A DNA stretch of 64,000 nucleotides from the NCBI RefSeq assembly GCF_024713975.1, contig NC_091096.1, positions 7,326,001 through 7,390,000 of the forward strand, given 5' to 3'. Both the position numbers and the translations under genes were made by a program. Below, one piece after another: positions 1-9,491 of the stretch; position 1 is the stretch's first letter; each line of letters opens with the position of its first letter. This DNA comes from Paralichthys olivaceus (lineage: Eukaryota > Chordata > Actinopteri > Pleuronectiformes > Paralichthyidae). The notes beneath the pieces were generated by a model. The model saw only the letters and a list, made by a program, of their open reading frames with translations. It had not been told where the DNA came from and made no database searches.

Positions 1-62
1 CAATGTGCAGGAGTGTTTGAAGGGACTTTGGGGGCCCCCGGGCCAAAGGGACCCAGGGACCC

Positions 63-99
<37 letters not shown>

Positions 100-120
100 A
101 AAAAAACAAACAAAAAAAAC
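1..120. repeat. Repeated GC-rich segment ending in poly-C/poly-A (copy 1)
   Basis: The first 60 bases recur almost exactly at 6149-6208. They contain a GGGGGCCCCC palindrome and run into a long C homopolymer and then A-rich sequence. The tract marks the left edge of the segment deleted in copy 2, so it is a plausible slippage or recombination point. Confidence 0.8.
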
Positions 121-724
121 ACATGACACCAAACTACATAACTCCAATCTTCACACAATTATTTTATTATCAAATTATAAACAAAATGCACTCACAAAAA
201 TAATAGCAAACATTTGAAATACTGTTGGGGTCAATGCATGATGCATTTAGACTTTTACAGCCAGTATATGCAAACAGAAACAATAACACTCACTGCTCTC
301 CTGAAATATGATTCATTACGTATTATGTTGTTATTTATATAAAAGCGACATTTCTCAATTTGCATTTTGAAATGTATCCGCAAAGAATAAAACATGACAA
401 ATCTTGACATATTTGGACCAGTTTATTTTTACCTCAGTCTCAAATATTGTGGCTTGCTGGTCTGTTTCAACAATCCTCACAACATATAGATGATATAATG
501 TATTGATTATCTTATGATTGCTCATATGTCATGTCTGTAGAGTTTCAAATCAAAGCCAGTTTTTGCTGTAATAGTAAAGTAGAACCTGAGACATTTTACC
601 AATTAACAGTCATATTGTAGTCTCATTCAATTAAGCTTTAGGTTTAATATATTGTTGTCCTGATGTTATAAAAACGTGGTAAGGAAGGAAGAAGTTGAAT
701 ATTCTCAGCGGAGGCTCCAGAGCA

Positions 725-873
725 TCAGAAAAAGAGTGAGGAGATGGCTGAGGACACCAGCAGGAGGACAGCTCTGGGACCAGTGGGCACGGCAGCGTTA
801 CACAAGTCCGTGTCACAGCAAGATACGGGTTTCACACAGTTTGTAGTTTTTCGACAACCCTTATTCATGAAAC
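725..873 (-). CDS. Ly6 gene A exon 3 (second half of LU domain and GPI tail)
   Basis: Acceptor TTTTGCAG before 873. Encodes cysteines 6 to 10, including CCDTDLCN, then a hydrophobic tail ending SSLFF and TGA at 727-725. Has no counterpart in copy 2. No single convincing poly(A) signal was picked downstream. Confidence 0.87.
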
Positions 874-1493
874 CTGCAAAACACGATTGAAGAACTTCAG
901 TTTAAACTCAAGAGACCCTGCATTCAGTCGAGTGACACATGAATACTTCAGGTTTTGTTTGTGCATCTTACCTTCCACTTTGGTGGAGAAACATTGGTCC
1001 AGGTTTGGAGGACAAGTTGTCATCCGATAGCAGGCATGATAATCAGCAGACACACATGTGTAGCATTGTAACCCACATGCTGGAAGTAGCAGAAATACAA
1101 AATACTGTCACACAAGGTTTAAGATACTATAATCTCATTTAAGGCCATTTTAATTTACAAAACATTATAAACAACATCTGTTTAAATAGCTTTTTAATGT
1201 TCCCACACATACTGGTTTCATCAAGACAATCACAAATGTGCTCTGCAACATCAGTCCCAAAAATGTTCCACTAAAAGAATGTGAAGAGAAAAATATTAGC
1301 ACATCTATTTTAATCAAATCCTTAAATCTCCTGCAACTCCTCTTTTTCAGGTTCAAAAAAACATTTACTTGTTACCGACCTTCATTTCTTTGCTTTTAAA
1401 GTCCAGCTGAAGCACAGCATGGTTAAATAAACACACACTCTTCTCACCTGTGGACAGAATCATAAACAGGATCAGAGCTGAACAAAGCTGCAT
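725..1493 (-). CDS. Ly6/uPAR-family GPI-anchored protein, gene A (copy 1)
   Basis: Three coding exons on the minus strand: 1493-1448 (46 nt), 1079-972 (108 nt) and 873-725 (149 nt), ending in TGA. All introns are GT-AG and phase 1, as in other LU-domain genes. The 303 nt encode 100 residues. Residues 1-15 (MQLCSALILFMILST) are a signal peptide. The mature part starts near CGLQCYTC and shows the ten-cysteine LU pattern, ending with the family signature CCDTDLCN. A hydrophobic tail follows (from about residue 80), typical of a GPI-anchor signal. LU proteins are small three-finger domains displayed on the cell surface; the ligand cannot be read from sequence. A TATA box lies about 80 bases before the start. 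Paralogous to gene B immediately upstream. The exact fish family member is not assigned. Confidence 0.88.
972..1079 (-). CDS. Ly6 gene A exon 2 (first half of LU domain)
   Basis: Acceptor TTCCAG before 1079 and donor GGTAAG after 972. Encodes cysteines 1 to 5 of the LU domain, starting LQCYTC and ending CFSTKVE. Length of 108 nt equals exon 2 of gene B. Confidence 0.88.
1448..1493 (-). CDS. Ly6 gene A exon 1 (signal peptide)
   Basis: ATG at 1493 followed by a hydrophobic leader; donor CAG|GTGAG with the exon ending at 1448 in phase 1. It is nearly the same as exon 1 of gene B, which helps fix the start. Confidence 0.88.
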
Positions 1494-1570
1494 CGTGAAC
1501 AGGGAGAAAAACAGAACTTTTAATCGATTCTGTGAGGAGAGAGATCTGCAGAGGAGGTGTGAACTCCTCC

Positions 1571-1579
1571 CTTTTTATA
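1571..1579 (-). promoter_or_regulatory. TATA box of Ly6 gene A
   Basis: The minus strand reads TATAAAAAG, 78-86 bases upstream of the gene A start codon. That is a normal spacing for a TATA-driven promoter with a 5' UTR of about 50 bases. The same box is at 6593-6601 in copy 2. Confidence 0.7.
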
Positions 1580-2702
1580 GTCCCACTACTTGGTCTTCGT
1601 CCAGAACTTGCAGACTAGATTTCACCACAAAGAACCCAACCAAGAAACCTGAATAATCTCAGGCCCAAAGTGAGCTCATCATCCCAGAGACCCTCTGTGG
1701 ATTGTTTACAGTTACAGTATAAATTAGAAAGAGCTGAGGATATACTGCATCATATTTTGTAACAGATCATTTCTTTTGTGCTAAATAAAATAATTTATTG
1801 ATCTGAGTATCAATATTATAATAGTTTTCTTCAAATAAACACAAAAAAGTTACATACGACATTTCCCACTCAGCGTTTTGTTTTTATACAAATAAAGTTA
1901 TAACACATAACTGATATGGAATTTTTATTTTTAAATATTTTTAGTCTCACAGTAGTTTTCCTATTTTCTCTCAAGTCTGCCTAGAAGACATCTGAGCAAC
2001 TGTAATCTAAAATACTCATTAATTTCAATTATTCATATTACTTCACCTATTTTCTTCATGTAGTCAAAGCCATTGTAAGTGTGCTGTTTTATAAAGTTCT
2101 GTCTTTGGTGCCATCTTGTGAGCATCTGGTTGTAGTAAGTCAGATGTATGGGGCCATCATTTTAGTAGTAAGTAGTACTTCAAATCGGAATACATTTCTT
2201 AAGATATATTCTTCACACGTTTTCAAATCTATTTATCTATTCTAAATATTCTAAATACAGATCTGCAGATCCATGTACACATTCACAATTATACATACCA
2301 CAGACAGACAGACAGCAACATCAAACCTTTTTAATTTTCAAATCTATTTATAAGTTTTAGCAATAATTGACCAGGACTTAAGTGTCTTTTCTTGTGTATA
2401 TTCTTTATTGATTATAGGTACAACAATAACCCTCTTACAATATGTCTGCTTGTTTGTTCATCATCAGGTTCATCAAATAAACATATGTATTATTTTCCAA
2501 ATCAGGGTTCGTTAACAAAGCTGTTGTTTGCTGTAAAAATAAAAAAAGCAATACAAGTTTCATCCTGAGGAACATTGCTTGTTTTGAGGGAACACGATTA
2601 ATTCAAAGCTTTTCAATATTGGAATGAATAGATTTTTGAAAGGTTCACACTGAGTGAGAAAAAGAGAAGCATAGAAACCACAACATAATCTCAGCCGGAG
2701 CT

Positions 2703-2857
2703 TCAGAGGAACAGCGTGATGATGGCGGAGGGCACCAGCAGGAGAATGACGCTGGGAGCAATCAGTGCGGCGCTGTTACACAAGTCCCCCTTACAGCAAT
2801 CCATGGCACCTCCACATACCATACTGGTTTGGCAGCCCTTGGTAACAATGTTGTATT
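2703..2857 (-). CDS. Ly6 gene B exon 3
   Basis: Acceptor TCTTGCAG before 2857. Encodes cysteines 6-10 (CCKGDLCN) and the hydrophobic C-terminus, with TGA at 2705-2703. A possible poly(A) signal (AATAAA on the minus strand) lies near 2404-2409, about 300 bases further on. Confidence 0.9.
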
Positions 2858-4362
2858 CTGCAAGACATGATGGGAAAAAATCTGACATTTAGTACAGCCA
2901 CATATGAAGTTCAAACATGAAGATCTACACAGTCCCAAATGCGTCCTTCCGTCCCCGAGAAACAAAGGCTTCAACAGGTGAACCCTTCCTGGCCCAACCT
3001 ATCCCAGGATTCATTGTGCTTCAGCGACGAATGTTTTTTCAACGAGGTAATGGCGCCTGCAAGTGACGAGACATCCAACATCCGATGATCGAGTATCACG
3101 CTCAACCAAACAGCTGATGGTTCACATGTGGGGCATTTACACCAAGGGGCATTAAATATTTCTGCTTGTGACCAAGTTCAGCCTGTGATGCCGATCAAAG
3201 CCTCTGTAGACCAGACTGCCTCATTTCAGTTCGGCCTTCTCCTTCTACGTGGCCCACGAAGGAGGTGGTCTTCGTGGGCTAGTTAGATCACAACCTCCGA
3301 AGGATTCAGCCCCTAAATTGAGACAGAGCTCATCTGTACATTTAAGTCTAGACTTCAATGTTCCTTTTGGATTAAGTTTACATTTAGTGCTGGATCAGAT
3401 GGACCCTGAACCATTTCTTAATTATGTTGTTTTAGGTCCAGACTGCTACAGGAACTCCCATCATGCACTGAGCACCCCACCCGGTCGAGGCAGATGGCAA
3501 TCTGGTCCTACCAAAGGTTTCTTCCTATTTTCTCTCCACATTCGCTCAAGATTCCTCGTTGTGGAAACTGTTTCTTTTCAATATTTTCTGGTCTAGAGCA
3601 GACAACACAAATTCCATCAAGATAAAGTTTGACTTTGCTGTGTGTTTGGAGTTCACACTTCTGGCTGCAGAAACCTCTGTTGTGACAGAACAACTCACCG
3701 TCTACTTTTAGAGAGAAACAGCGGTTGAAGATGACGGGACAAGCTTTGGTGTCTGTGCAGGATTTAGGCTTGGTGGCTGTGCAGGTGTAGCATCTTAGTC
3801 CGCATGCTGCAGAGACAGAACAAACAATCACAGTCTGATCAGTGTTTGCTCCACAGTGGTCACAGAGTTTCTCTTCAGTTGTTGATGTTATGCATTTTTT
3901 AGTAAGAGAATGTGAAAGTGAAGACATCTGAGTGCCCATGCACTGAAGGGTAGAAAGGAAACAAAACTTCAGTGTGAGTGCTTTCAAATGCTGTCTTAAG
4001 TATTAAGTTTATATTGTGACAGAGTTAGAGTACCTAACTCTGTCACAATAGAACAAATAAACATTATATTGTCGACATTTCTTTTTAATTAAAGGTAAAT
4101 AAGGAATAATATCTTTGCTTAATAGTTCTCATAAGACTGGGAAATAAGAATGAGTCAGTGAGTTCTAAATCACTGCTTTTAAATAAAAAAAGGTCCAACC
4201 TCATCGTCTGTATGGGTAATTTGTCCGTCTCTGTTGAACTTTAACGACATCCTTTAAACATCAACACATGTCTTTGAGTTAAAATGTCAAATACATAAGT
4301 TTACCTCAGCTCTTACCTGTGGATAGAGTCATAAACAGGACCAGTGCTCCAAACAGCTGCAT
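2703..4362 (-). CDS. Ly6/uPAR-family GPI-anchored protein, gene B (copy 1)
   Basis: Three coding exons on the minus strand: 4362-4317 (46 nt), 3806-3699 (108 nt) and 2857-2703 (155 nt), all phase 1 with GT-AG introns; 309 nt encode 102 residues. Residues 1-15 (MQLFGALVLFMTLST) form the signal peptide. Ten LU cysteines follow, from GLRCYTC through CCKGDLCN, and a hydrophobic tail ending AIITLFL suits GPI anchoring near the Asn-Ser of CNS. Gene A, its closest visible paralogue, lies downstream in the same direction. Intron 2 (about 840 bases) holds a repeat-like block. An octamer motif lies upstream of the start in place of a clear TATA box. A cell-surface role is inferred from family; no specific function can be assigned. 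Confidence 0.9.
2940..3596. repeat. Repeat-like block in intron 2 of gene B (copy 1)
   Basis: Intronic stretch with a 115-codon plus-strand open frame (3249-3596) that matches no protein I recognise. The end around 3460-3540 (GGCAGATGGC ... AGGTTTCTTCCT) resembles dispersed teleost elements, so an old mobile-element fragment is likely. Present in copy 2 at 7962-8618, and the place where most differences between the copies fall. Confidence 0.45.
3699..3806 (-). CDS. Ly6 gene B exon 2
   Basis: Acceptor CTCTGCAG before 3806 and donor G|GTGAGT after 3699. Encodes cysteines 1-5 (RCYTC ... NRCFSLKVD). An apparent 159-residue open frame over 3508-3987 is this exon plus flanking intron and is not a separate gene. 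Confidence 0.9.
4012..4050. repeat. Perfect 17-bp hairpin in intron 1 of gene B (copy 1)
   Basis: Left arm 4012-4028 (TATTGTGACAGAGTTAG), five-base loop, right arm 4034-4050 is the exact reverse complement. Repeated unchanged at 9034-9072 in copy 2. Confidence 0.9.
4317..4362 (-). CDS. Ly6 gene B exon 1 (signal peptide)
   Basis: ATG at 4362; leader MQLFGALVLFMTLST; donor ACAG|GTAAGAG; phase 1. Identical in copy 2. Confidence 0.9.
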
Positions 4363-4461
4363 CGTGAATGTAAAGAGAGACAGATTGTTGTTTGAAACTG
4401 TGTGGAAGTCTTTCGTCTTTCAGCTCAACGTTTCGGTCCTGTCTCCACCAGGAAATAAGAG

Positions 4462-4469
4462 ATTTGCAT
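4462..4469 (-). promoter_or_regulatory. Octamer motif upstream of Ly6 gene B (copy 1)
   Basis: The minus strand reads ATGCAAAT, the consensus site for POU/Oct factors, about 100 bases before the start codon. Binding is inferred from the motif only. Identical at 9484-9491 in copy 2. Confidence 0.5.
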
Positions 4470-4502
4470 TTCCTCATAAAGCCTCCTGCAAAGGGACCTG
4501 AA

Positions 4503-5615
4503 TAAGGGCAGCTCTAAAGTGACATCATTATCCCCCAGACAACCATGATTAACACTTTGTAGATACTGAAACTTGAGAATTTGAGAAAAAAAAGAATGAA
4601 TTTTGTGAGAATGGTGATAACAGGAAAGCCACTTTCACTTCCTGCTAGAAATAAGAAGCAGAAACAGAGAGGACTCGTGACTCGCTCAGCTTGTTTAATG
4701 GTATGGTCAAGAAAGTGAGGTTTGAAGGCGACGTTGTTAAATGTGTTATTATTATTCAGTGTGACTGTGACTTCTAGCTTGTCCAATTCACTGTTCACTG
4801 AACTCTTTTACTTGTTTTGGTTTTCATTTAAAAAAAATCTTTAAATATCAAAATCCAGTCCCATCAAATTTGCAGCGAAATAAATCTTGGGGTTTTTACA
4901 ATAAAAATATATGAAGTTAATCTCTGTTTAATAAAATCTGACAAAACATGTACATGAGTGGGTGTTTTTTCAGTAAAGAGTGAAACAAAAACCTCTGAGG
5001 GGTAAAAGTTTTGTGAGATGTTTTTTTAATGAGTAACTCTGGAATTATTGCATGTAGATTTTTTGTAGTAATTAATTGAATACAAATTATTACAAATATT
5101 CATTAAACAATGACTCTTTTCTTCTTCTTTTTCGTGTTAGAGGAGTTTTTTTTTAAATGGTGCACTACATGTTCAGAGATGCTTTTCTCAAAACTAAATG
5201 CTTTGACACTTACAAAGACAGGAAGTCATGAGGTCAATTTAAAAACGAAAGTATGACAAGATTAAGCAATTACATGGTACATGGATTCCTCTTATAACAA
5301 CTGTTAACATAATATAGAAACAACTTTTTATTGTTTATTTTCATTGTGTAATTGTGTAAAAATTTAAATTACTCTACTTTCTATCATCTTATTTTATTTT
5401 TACTACTGATATTCTGATGTAGTGCGTGTTGCTGTCTTCTTGTTGTACCGAATACTTTGTGTATCACTTTGGTCGACCAAACCTGAAAGAGGTTGTCTGT
5501 TACCATGTAAAGCCAGAAGAGGGCGCCCTTGAATATCTGCTAAATTTATCATTCTGTACATGAATTTCTGTCTTCATAAAATGTGCTTGAATCAATATTA
5601 AAATCATTACATTTC
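4503..5615. other. AT-rich flank upstream of gene B (copy 1)
   Basis: No coding exon, RNA gene or clear mobile element seen. Sequence is AT-rich and shared with copy 2 at an offset of 5,022 (5,085 after the 63-base indel). Confidence 0.6.
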
Positions 5616-6148
5616 ATAGAAAACAAAAGTGTGAAGCCAAAACTCAACTTTATTTAAATAATTGGCACAAATCAGTATTCTGACCGAGATATGCGATGTG
5701 GTGCTATTTGATTAGGACGGGACAGGAAGGTGTTCACTGCTGATACATGGAGGGTGGATACTCACTTTTGCTTCTTGGCCAAAAATATGTAACGACCTCA
5801 ACATGAGGGCATGTTTGCATTCAGAGTTGCAGGGGCGGGGCTTATGATGAGGGCGACTGGATGGAAGATGACAGCCTCTCAGAACTCAACACTTTCTTGC
5901 ATAGCAAATGTTAATGTAAGCTGAACTTTGACCTGACTGACCTTTGTGGGCACAGCCTGTATAAAGAGATGAAACAGACAAAGACCAGAAAACAAGACAG
6001 TTTATTCATTGTCAGTGTATCCACTTGTCAAGATGGCAGCATGTGTGATCTACAACTGCAAACGTGAGTATTCAATTAGAATTTTAGCGAAGGTGGAGCA
6101 GTTTTGCACGGTGCTACCACAGTGGTGAATGCTGCACCAACCAACACC
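5616..6148 (+). promoter_or_regulatory. Spacer between duplicates with a possible plus-strand promoter
   Basis: Contains a GC box (GGGGCGGGG, 5832-5840), a TATA-like TATAAAG at 5960-5966, and an ATG at 6033 in a good context (A at -3, G at +4). A ten-codon stretch (MAACVIYNCK) then reaches a consensus donor (C|GTGAGT at 6063/6064). This has the layout of a promoter and short first coding exon, but I found no downstream exon to join. The C-x4-C spacing near the N-terminus recalls THAP zinc fingers; that is only a resemblance. Confidence 0.3.
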
Positions 6149-6207
6149 CAATGTGCAGGAGTGTTTGAAGGGACTTTGGGGGCCCCCGGGCCAAAGGGAC
6201 CCAGGGA

Positions 6208-6238
<31 letters not shown>

Positions 6239-6469
6239 ACAATCAAGACAATCACAAATGTGCTCTGCAACATCAGTCCCAAAAATGTTCCACTAAAAGA
6301 ATGTGAAGAGAAAAATATTAGCACATCTATTTTAATCAAGTCCTTAAATCTCCTGCAACTCCTCTTTTTCAGGTTCAAAAAAACATTTACTTGTTACCGA
6401 CCTTCATTTCTTTGCTTTTAAAGTCCAGCTGAAGCACAGCATGGTTAAATAAACACACACTCTTCTCAC

Positions 6470-6515
6470 CTGTGGACAGAATCATAAACAGGATCAGAGC
6501 TGAACAAAGCTGCAT
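6470..6515 (-). pseudogene. Orphan exon 1 of Ly6 gene A' (copy 2)
   Basis: Same 46-nt signal-peptide exon as 1448-1493, with intact ATG (6515), donor (GTGAG) and TATA box (6593-6601). Exons 2 and 3 are missing because of the 1,126-base deletion, so A' cannot make a Ly6 protein by itself. The next compatible phase-1 acceptor in the direction of transcription is exon 2 of gene B (3806), 2.7 kb away. Confidence 0.85.
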
Positions 6516-6592
6516 CGTGAACAGGGAGAAAAACAGAACTTTTAATCGATTCTGTGAGGAGAGAGATCTGCAGAGGAGGTGTGAACTCCTCC

Positions 6593-6601
6593 CTTTTTAT
6601 A
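6593..6601 (-). promoter_or_regulatory. TATA box of truncated Ly6 gene A'
   Basis: TATAAAAAG on the minus strand, unchanged from copy 1. The core promoter of the broken gene therefore appears intact. Confidence 0.65.
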
Positions 6602-7724
6602 GTCCCACTACTTGGTCTTCGTCCAGAACTTGCAGACTAGATTTCACCACAAAGAACCCAACCAAGAAACCTGAATAATCTCAGGCCCAAAGTGAGCTCA
6701 TCATCCCAGAGACCCTCTGTGGATTGTTTACAGTTACAGTATAAATTAGAAAGAGCTGAGGATATACTGCATCATATTTTGTAACAGATCATTTCTTTTG
6801 TGCTAAATAAAATAATTTATTGATCTGAGTATCAATATTATAATAGTTTTCTTCAAATAAACACAAAAAAGTTACATACGACATTTCCCACTCAGCGTTT
6901 TGTTTTTATACAAATAAAGTTATAACACATAACTGATATGGAATTTTTATTTTTAAATATTTTTAGTCTCACAGTAGTTTTCCTATTTTCTCTCAAGTCT
7001 GCCTAGAAGACATCTGAGCAACTGTAATCTAAAATACTCATTAATTTCAATTATTCATATTACTTCACCTATTTTCTTCATGTAGTCAAAGCCATTGTAA
7101 GTGTGCTGTTTTATAAAGTTCTGTCTTTGGTGCCATCTTGTGAGCATCTGGTTGTAGTAAGTCAGATGTATGGGGCCATCATTTTAGTAGTAAGTAGTAC
7201 TTCAAATCGGAATACATTTCTTAAGATATATTCTTCACACGTTTTCAAATCTATTTATCTATTCTAAATATTCTAAATACAGATCTGCAGATCCATGTAC
7301 ACATTCACAATTATACATACCACAGACAGACAGACAGCAACATCAAACCTTTTTAATTTTCAAATCTATTTATAAGTTTTAGCAATAATTGACCAGGACT
7401 TAAGTGTCTTTTCTTGTGTATATTCTTTATTGATTATAGGTACAACAATAACCCTCTTACAATATGTCTGCTTGTTTGTTCATCATCAGGTTCATCAAAT
7501 AAACATATGTATTATTTTCCAAATCAGGGTTCGTTAACAAAGCTGTTGTTTGCTGTAAAAATAAAAAAAGCAATACAAGTTTCATCCTGAGGAACATTGC
7601 TTGTTTTGAGGGAACACGATTAATTCAAAGCTTTTCAATATTGGAATGAATAGATTTTTGAAAGGTTCACACTGAGTGAGAAAAAGAGAAGCATAGAAAC
7701 CACAACATAATCTCAGCCGGAGCT

Positions 7725-7879
7725 TCAGAGGAACAGCGTGATGATGGCGGAGGGCACCAGCAGGAGAATGACGCTGGGAGCAATCAGTGCGGCGCTGTTA
7801 CACAAGTCCCCCTTACAGCAATCCATGGCACCTCCACATACCATACTGGTTTGGCAGCCCTTGGTAACAATGTTGTATT
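7725..7879 (-). CDS. Ly6 gene B' exon 3
   Basis: Identical coding sequence to gene B exon 3; CCKGDLCN and hydrophobic tail, with TGA at 7727-7725. Confidence 0.9.
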
Positions 7880-9384
7880 CTGCAAGACATGATGGGAAAA
7901 AATCTGACATTTAGTACAGCCACATATGAAGTTCAAACATGAAGATCTACACAGTCCCAAATGCGTCCTTCCATCCCCGAGAAACAAAGGCTTCAACAGG
8001 TGAATCCTTCCTGGCCCAACCTATCCCAGGATTCATTGTGCTTCAGCGACGAATGTTTTTTCAACGAGGTAATGGCGCCTGCAAGTGACGAGACATCCAA
8101 CATCCGATGATCGAGTATCACGCTCAACCAAACAGCTGATGGTTCACATGTGGGGCATTTACACCAAGGGGCATTAAATCTTTCTGCTTGTGACCAAGTT
8201 CAGCCTGTGATGCCGATCAAAGCCTCTGTAGACCAGACTGCCTCATTTCAGTTCGGCCTTCTCCTTCTACGTGGCCCACGAAGGAGGTGGTCTTCGTGGG
8301 CTAGTTAGATCACAACCTCCGAAGGATTCAGCCCATGAATTGAGACAGAGCTCATCTGTACATTTAAGTCTAGACTTCAATGTTCCTTTTGGATTAAGTT
8401 TACAGTTAGTGCTGGATCAGATGGACCCTGAACCATTTCTTAATTATATTGTTTTAGGTCCAGACTGCTACAGGAACTCCCATCATGCACTGAGCACCCC
8501 ACCCGGTCGAGGCAGATGGCAATCTGGTCCTACCAAAGGTTTCTTCCTATTTTCTCTCCACATTCGCTCAAGATTCCTCTTTGTGGGAACTGTTTCTTTT
8601 CAATATTTTCTGGTCTAGAGCAGACAACACAAATTCCATCAAGATAAAGTTTGACTTTGCTGTGTGTTTGGAGTTCACACTTCTGGCTGCAGAAACTTCT
8701 GTTGTGACAGAACAACTCACTGTCTACTTTTAGAGAGAAACAGCGGTTGAAGATGACGGGACAAGCTTTGGTGTCTGTGCAGGATTTAGGCTTGGTGGCT
8801 GTGCAGGTGTAGCATCTTAGTCCGCATGCTGCAGAGACAGAACAAACAATCACAGTCTGATCAGTGTTTGCTCCACAGTGGTCACAGAGTTTCTCTTCAG
8901 TTGTTGATGTTATGCATTTTTTAGTAAGAGAATGTGAAAGTGAAGACATCTGAGTGCCCATGCACTGAAGGGTAGAAAGGAAACAAAACTTCAGTGTGAG
9001 TGCTTTCAAATGCTGTCTTAAGTATTAAGTTTATATTGTGACAGAGTTAGAGTACCTAACTCTGTCACAATAGAACAAATAAACATTATATCGTCGACAT
9101 TTCTTTTTAATTAAAGGTAAATAAGGAATAATATCTTTGCTTAATAGTTCTCATAAGACTGGGAAATAAGAATGAGTCAGTGAGTTCTAAATCACTGCTT
9201 TTAAATAAAAAAAGGTCCAACCTCATCGTCTGTATGGGTAATTTGTCCGTCTCTGTTGAACTTTAACGACATCCTTTAAACATCAACACATGTCTTTGAG
9301 TTAAAATGTCAAATACATAAGTTTACCTCAGCTCTTACCTGTGGATAGAGTCATAAACAGGACCAGTGCTCCAAACAGCTGCAT
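7725..9384 (-). CDS. Ly6/uPAR-family GPI-anchored protein, gene B' (copy 2)
   Basis: Exons 9384-9339, 8828-8721 and 7879-7725, offset by 5,022 from gene B. The 102-residue product is the same as gene B except residue 52, where the codon spanning the exon 2/3 junction changes from GAA (Glu) to AAA (Lys). The base involved is the last base of exon 2 (8721), so the donor becomes CA|GTGAGT instead of CG|GTGAGT; the intron side stays strong. All ten LU cysteines, the signal peptide and the hydrophobic tail are kept. Likely functional and very recently separated from gene B; expression may be similar because the upstream sequence is nearly identical. Confidence 0.9.
8721..8828 (-). CDS. Ly6 gene B' exon 2
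   Basis: Same as gene B exon 2 except for the last base (8721), which turns the junction codon into Lys. Confidence 0.9.
9034..9072. repeat. Perfect 17-bp hairpin in intron 1 of gene B' (copy 2)
   Basis: Same arms and loop as 4012-4050. Confidence 0.9.
9339..9384 (-). CDS. Ly6 gene B' exon 1
   Basis: Identical signal-peptide exon to gene B; ATG at 9384, donor after 9339, phase 1. Confidence 0.9.
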
Positions 9385-9483
9385 CGTGAATGTAAAGAGA
9401 GACAGATTGTTGTTTGAAACTGTGTGGAAGTCTTTCGTCTTTCAGCTCAACGTTTCGGTCCTGTCTCCACCAGGAAATAAGAG

Positions 9484-9491
9484 ATTTGCAT
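9484..9491 (-). promoter_or_regulatory. Octamer motif upstream of Ly6 gene B' (copy 2)
   Basis: ATGCAAAT on the minus strand, as in copy 1. A few bases further upstream the copies differ (CTTTATGAGG in copy 1, CTTTGTGAGG here). Confidence 0.5.

Larger units (their letters stand above)
1..5615. repeat. Tandem duplication, copy 1 (left end outside the window)
   Basis: Bases 1221-5480 match 6243-10502 at a constant offset of 5,022 bases. Bases 1-95 match 6149-6242 at an offset of 6,148. The 1,126-base difference is a segment (about 96-1220) present here and missing from copy 2. After 5480 this copy lacks 63 bases found in copy 2 (10503-10565), and similarity stops at 5615. The original unit was therefore about 6.1 kb. 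Near-identity, including intron sequence, means a recent event or homogenisation by gene conversion. The unit carries Ly6 genes A and B on the minus strand. Confidence 0.95.

Noticed and set aside
3249-3596. 115-codon plus-strand open frame as a gene (also 8271-8618)
   Set aside because: It lies inside an intron of gene B, has no recognisable domain and overlaps repeat-like sequence. Substitutions between copies show no sign of coding constraint.
3508-3987. 159-codon minus-strand open frame as a single gene (also 8530-9009)
   Set aside because: It is Ly6 gene B exon 2 with its flanking introns read through. The cysteine pattern, acceptor and donor define the exon at 3699-3806.
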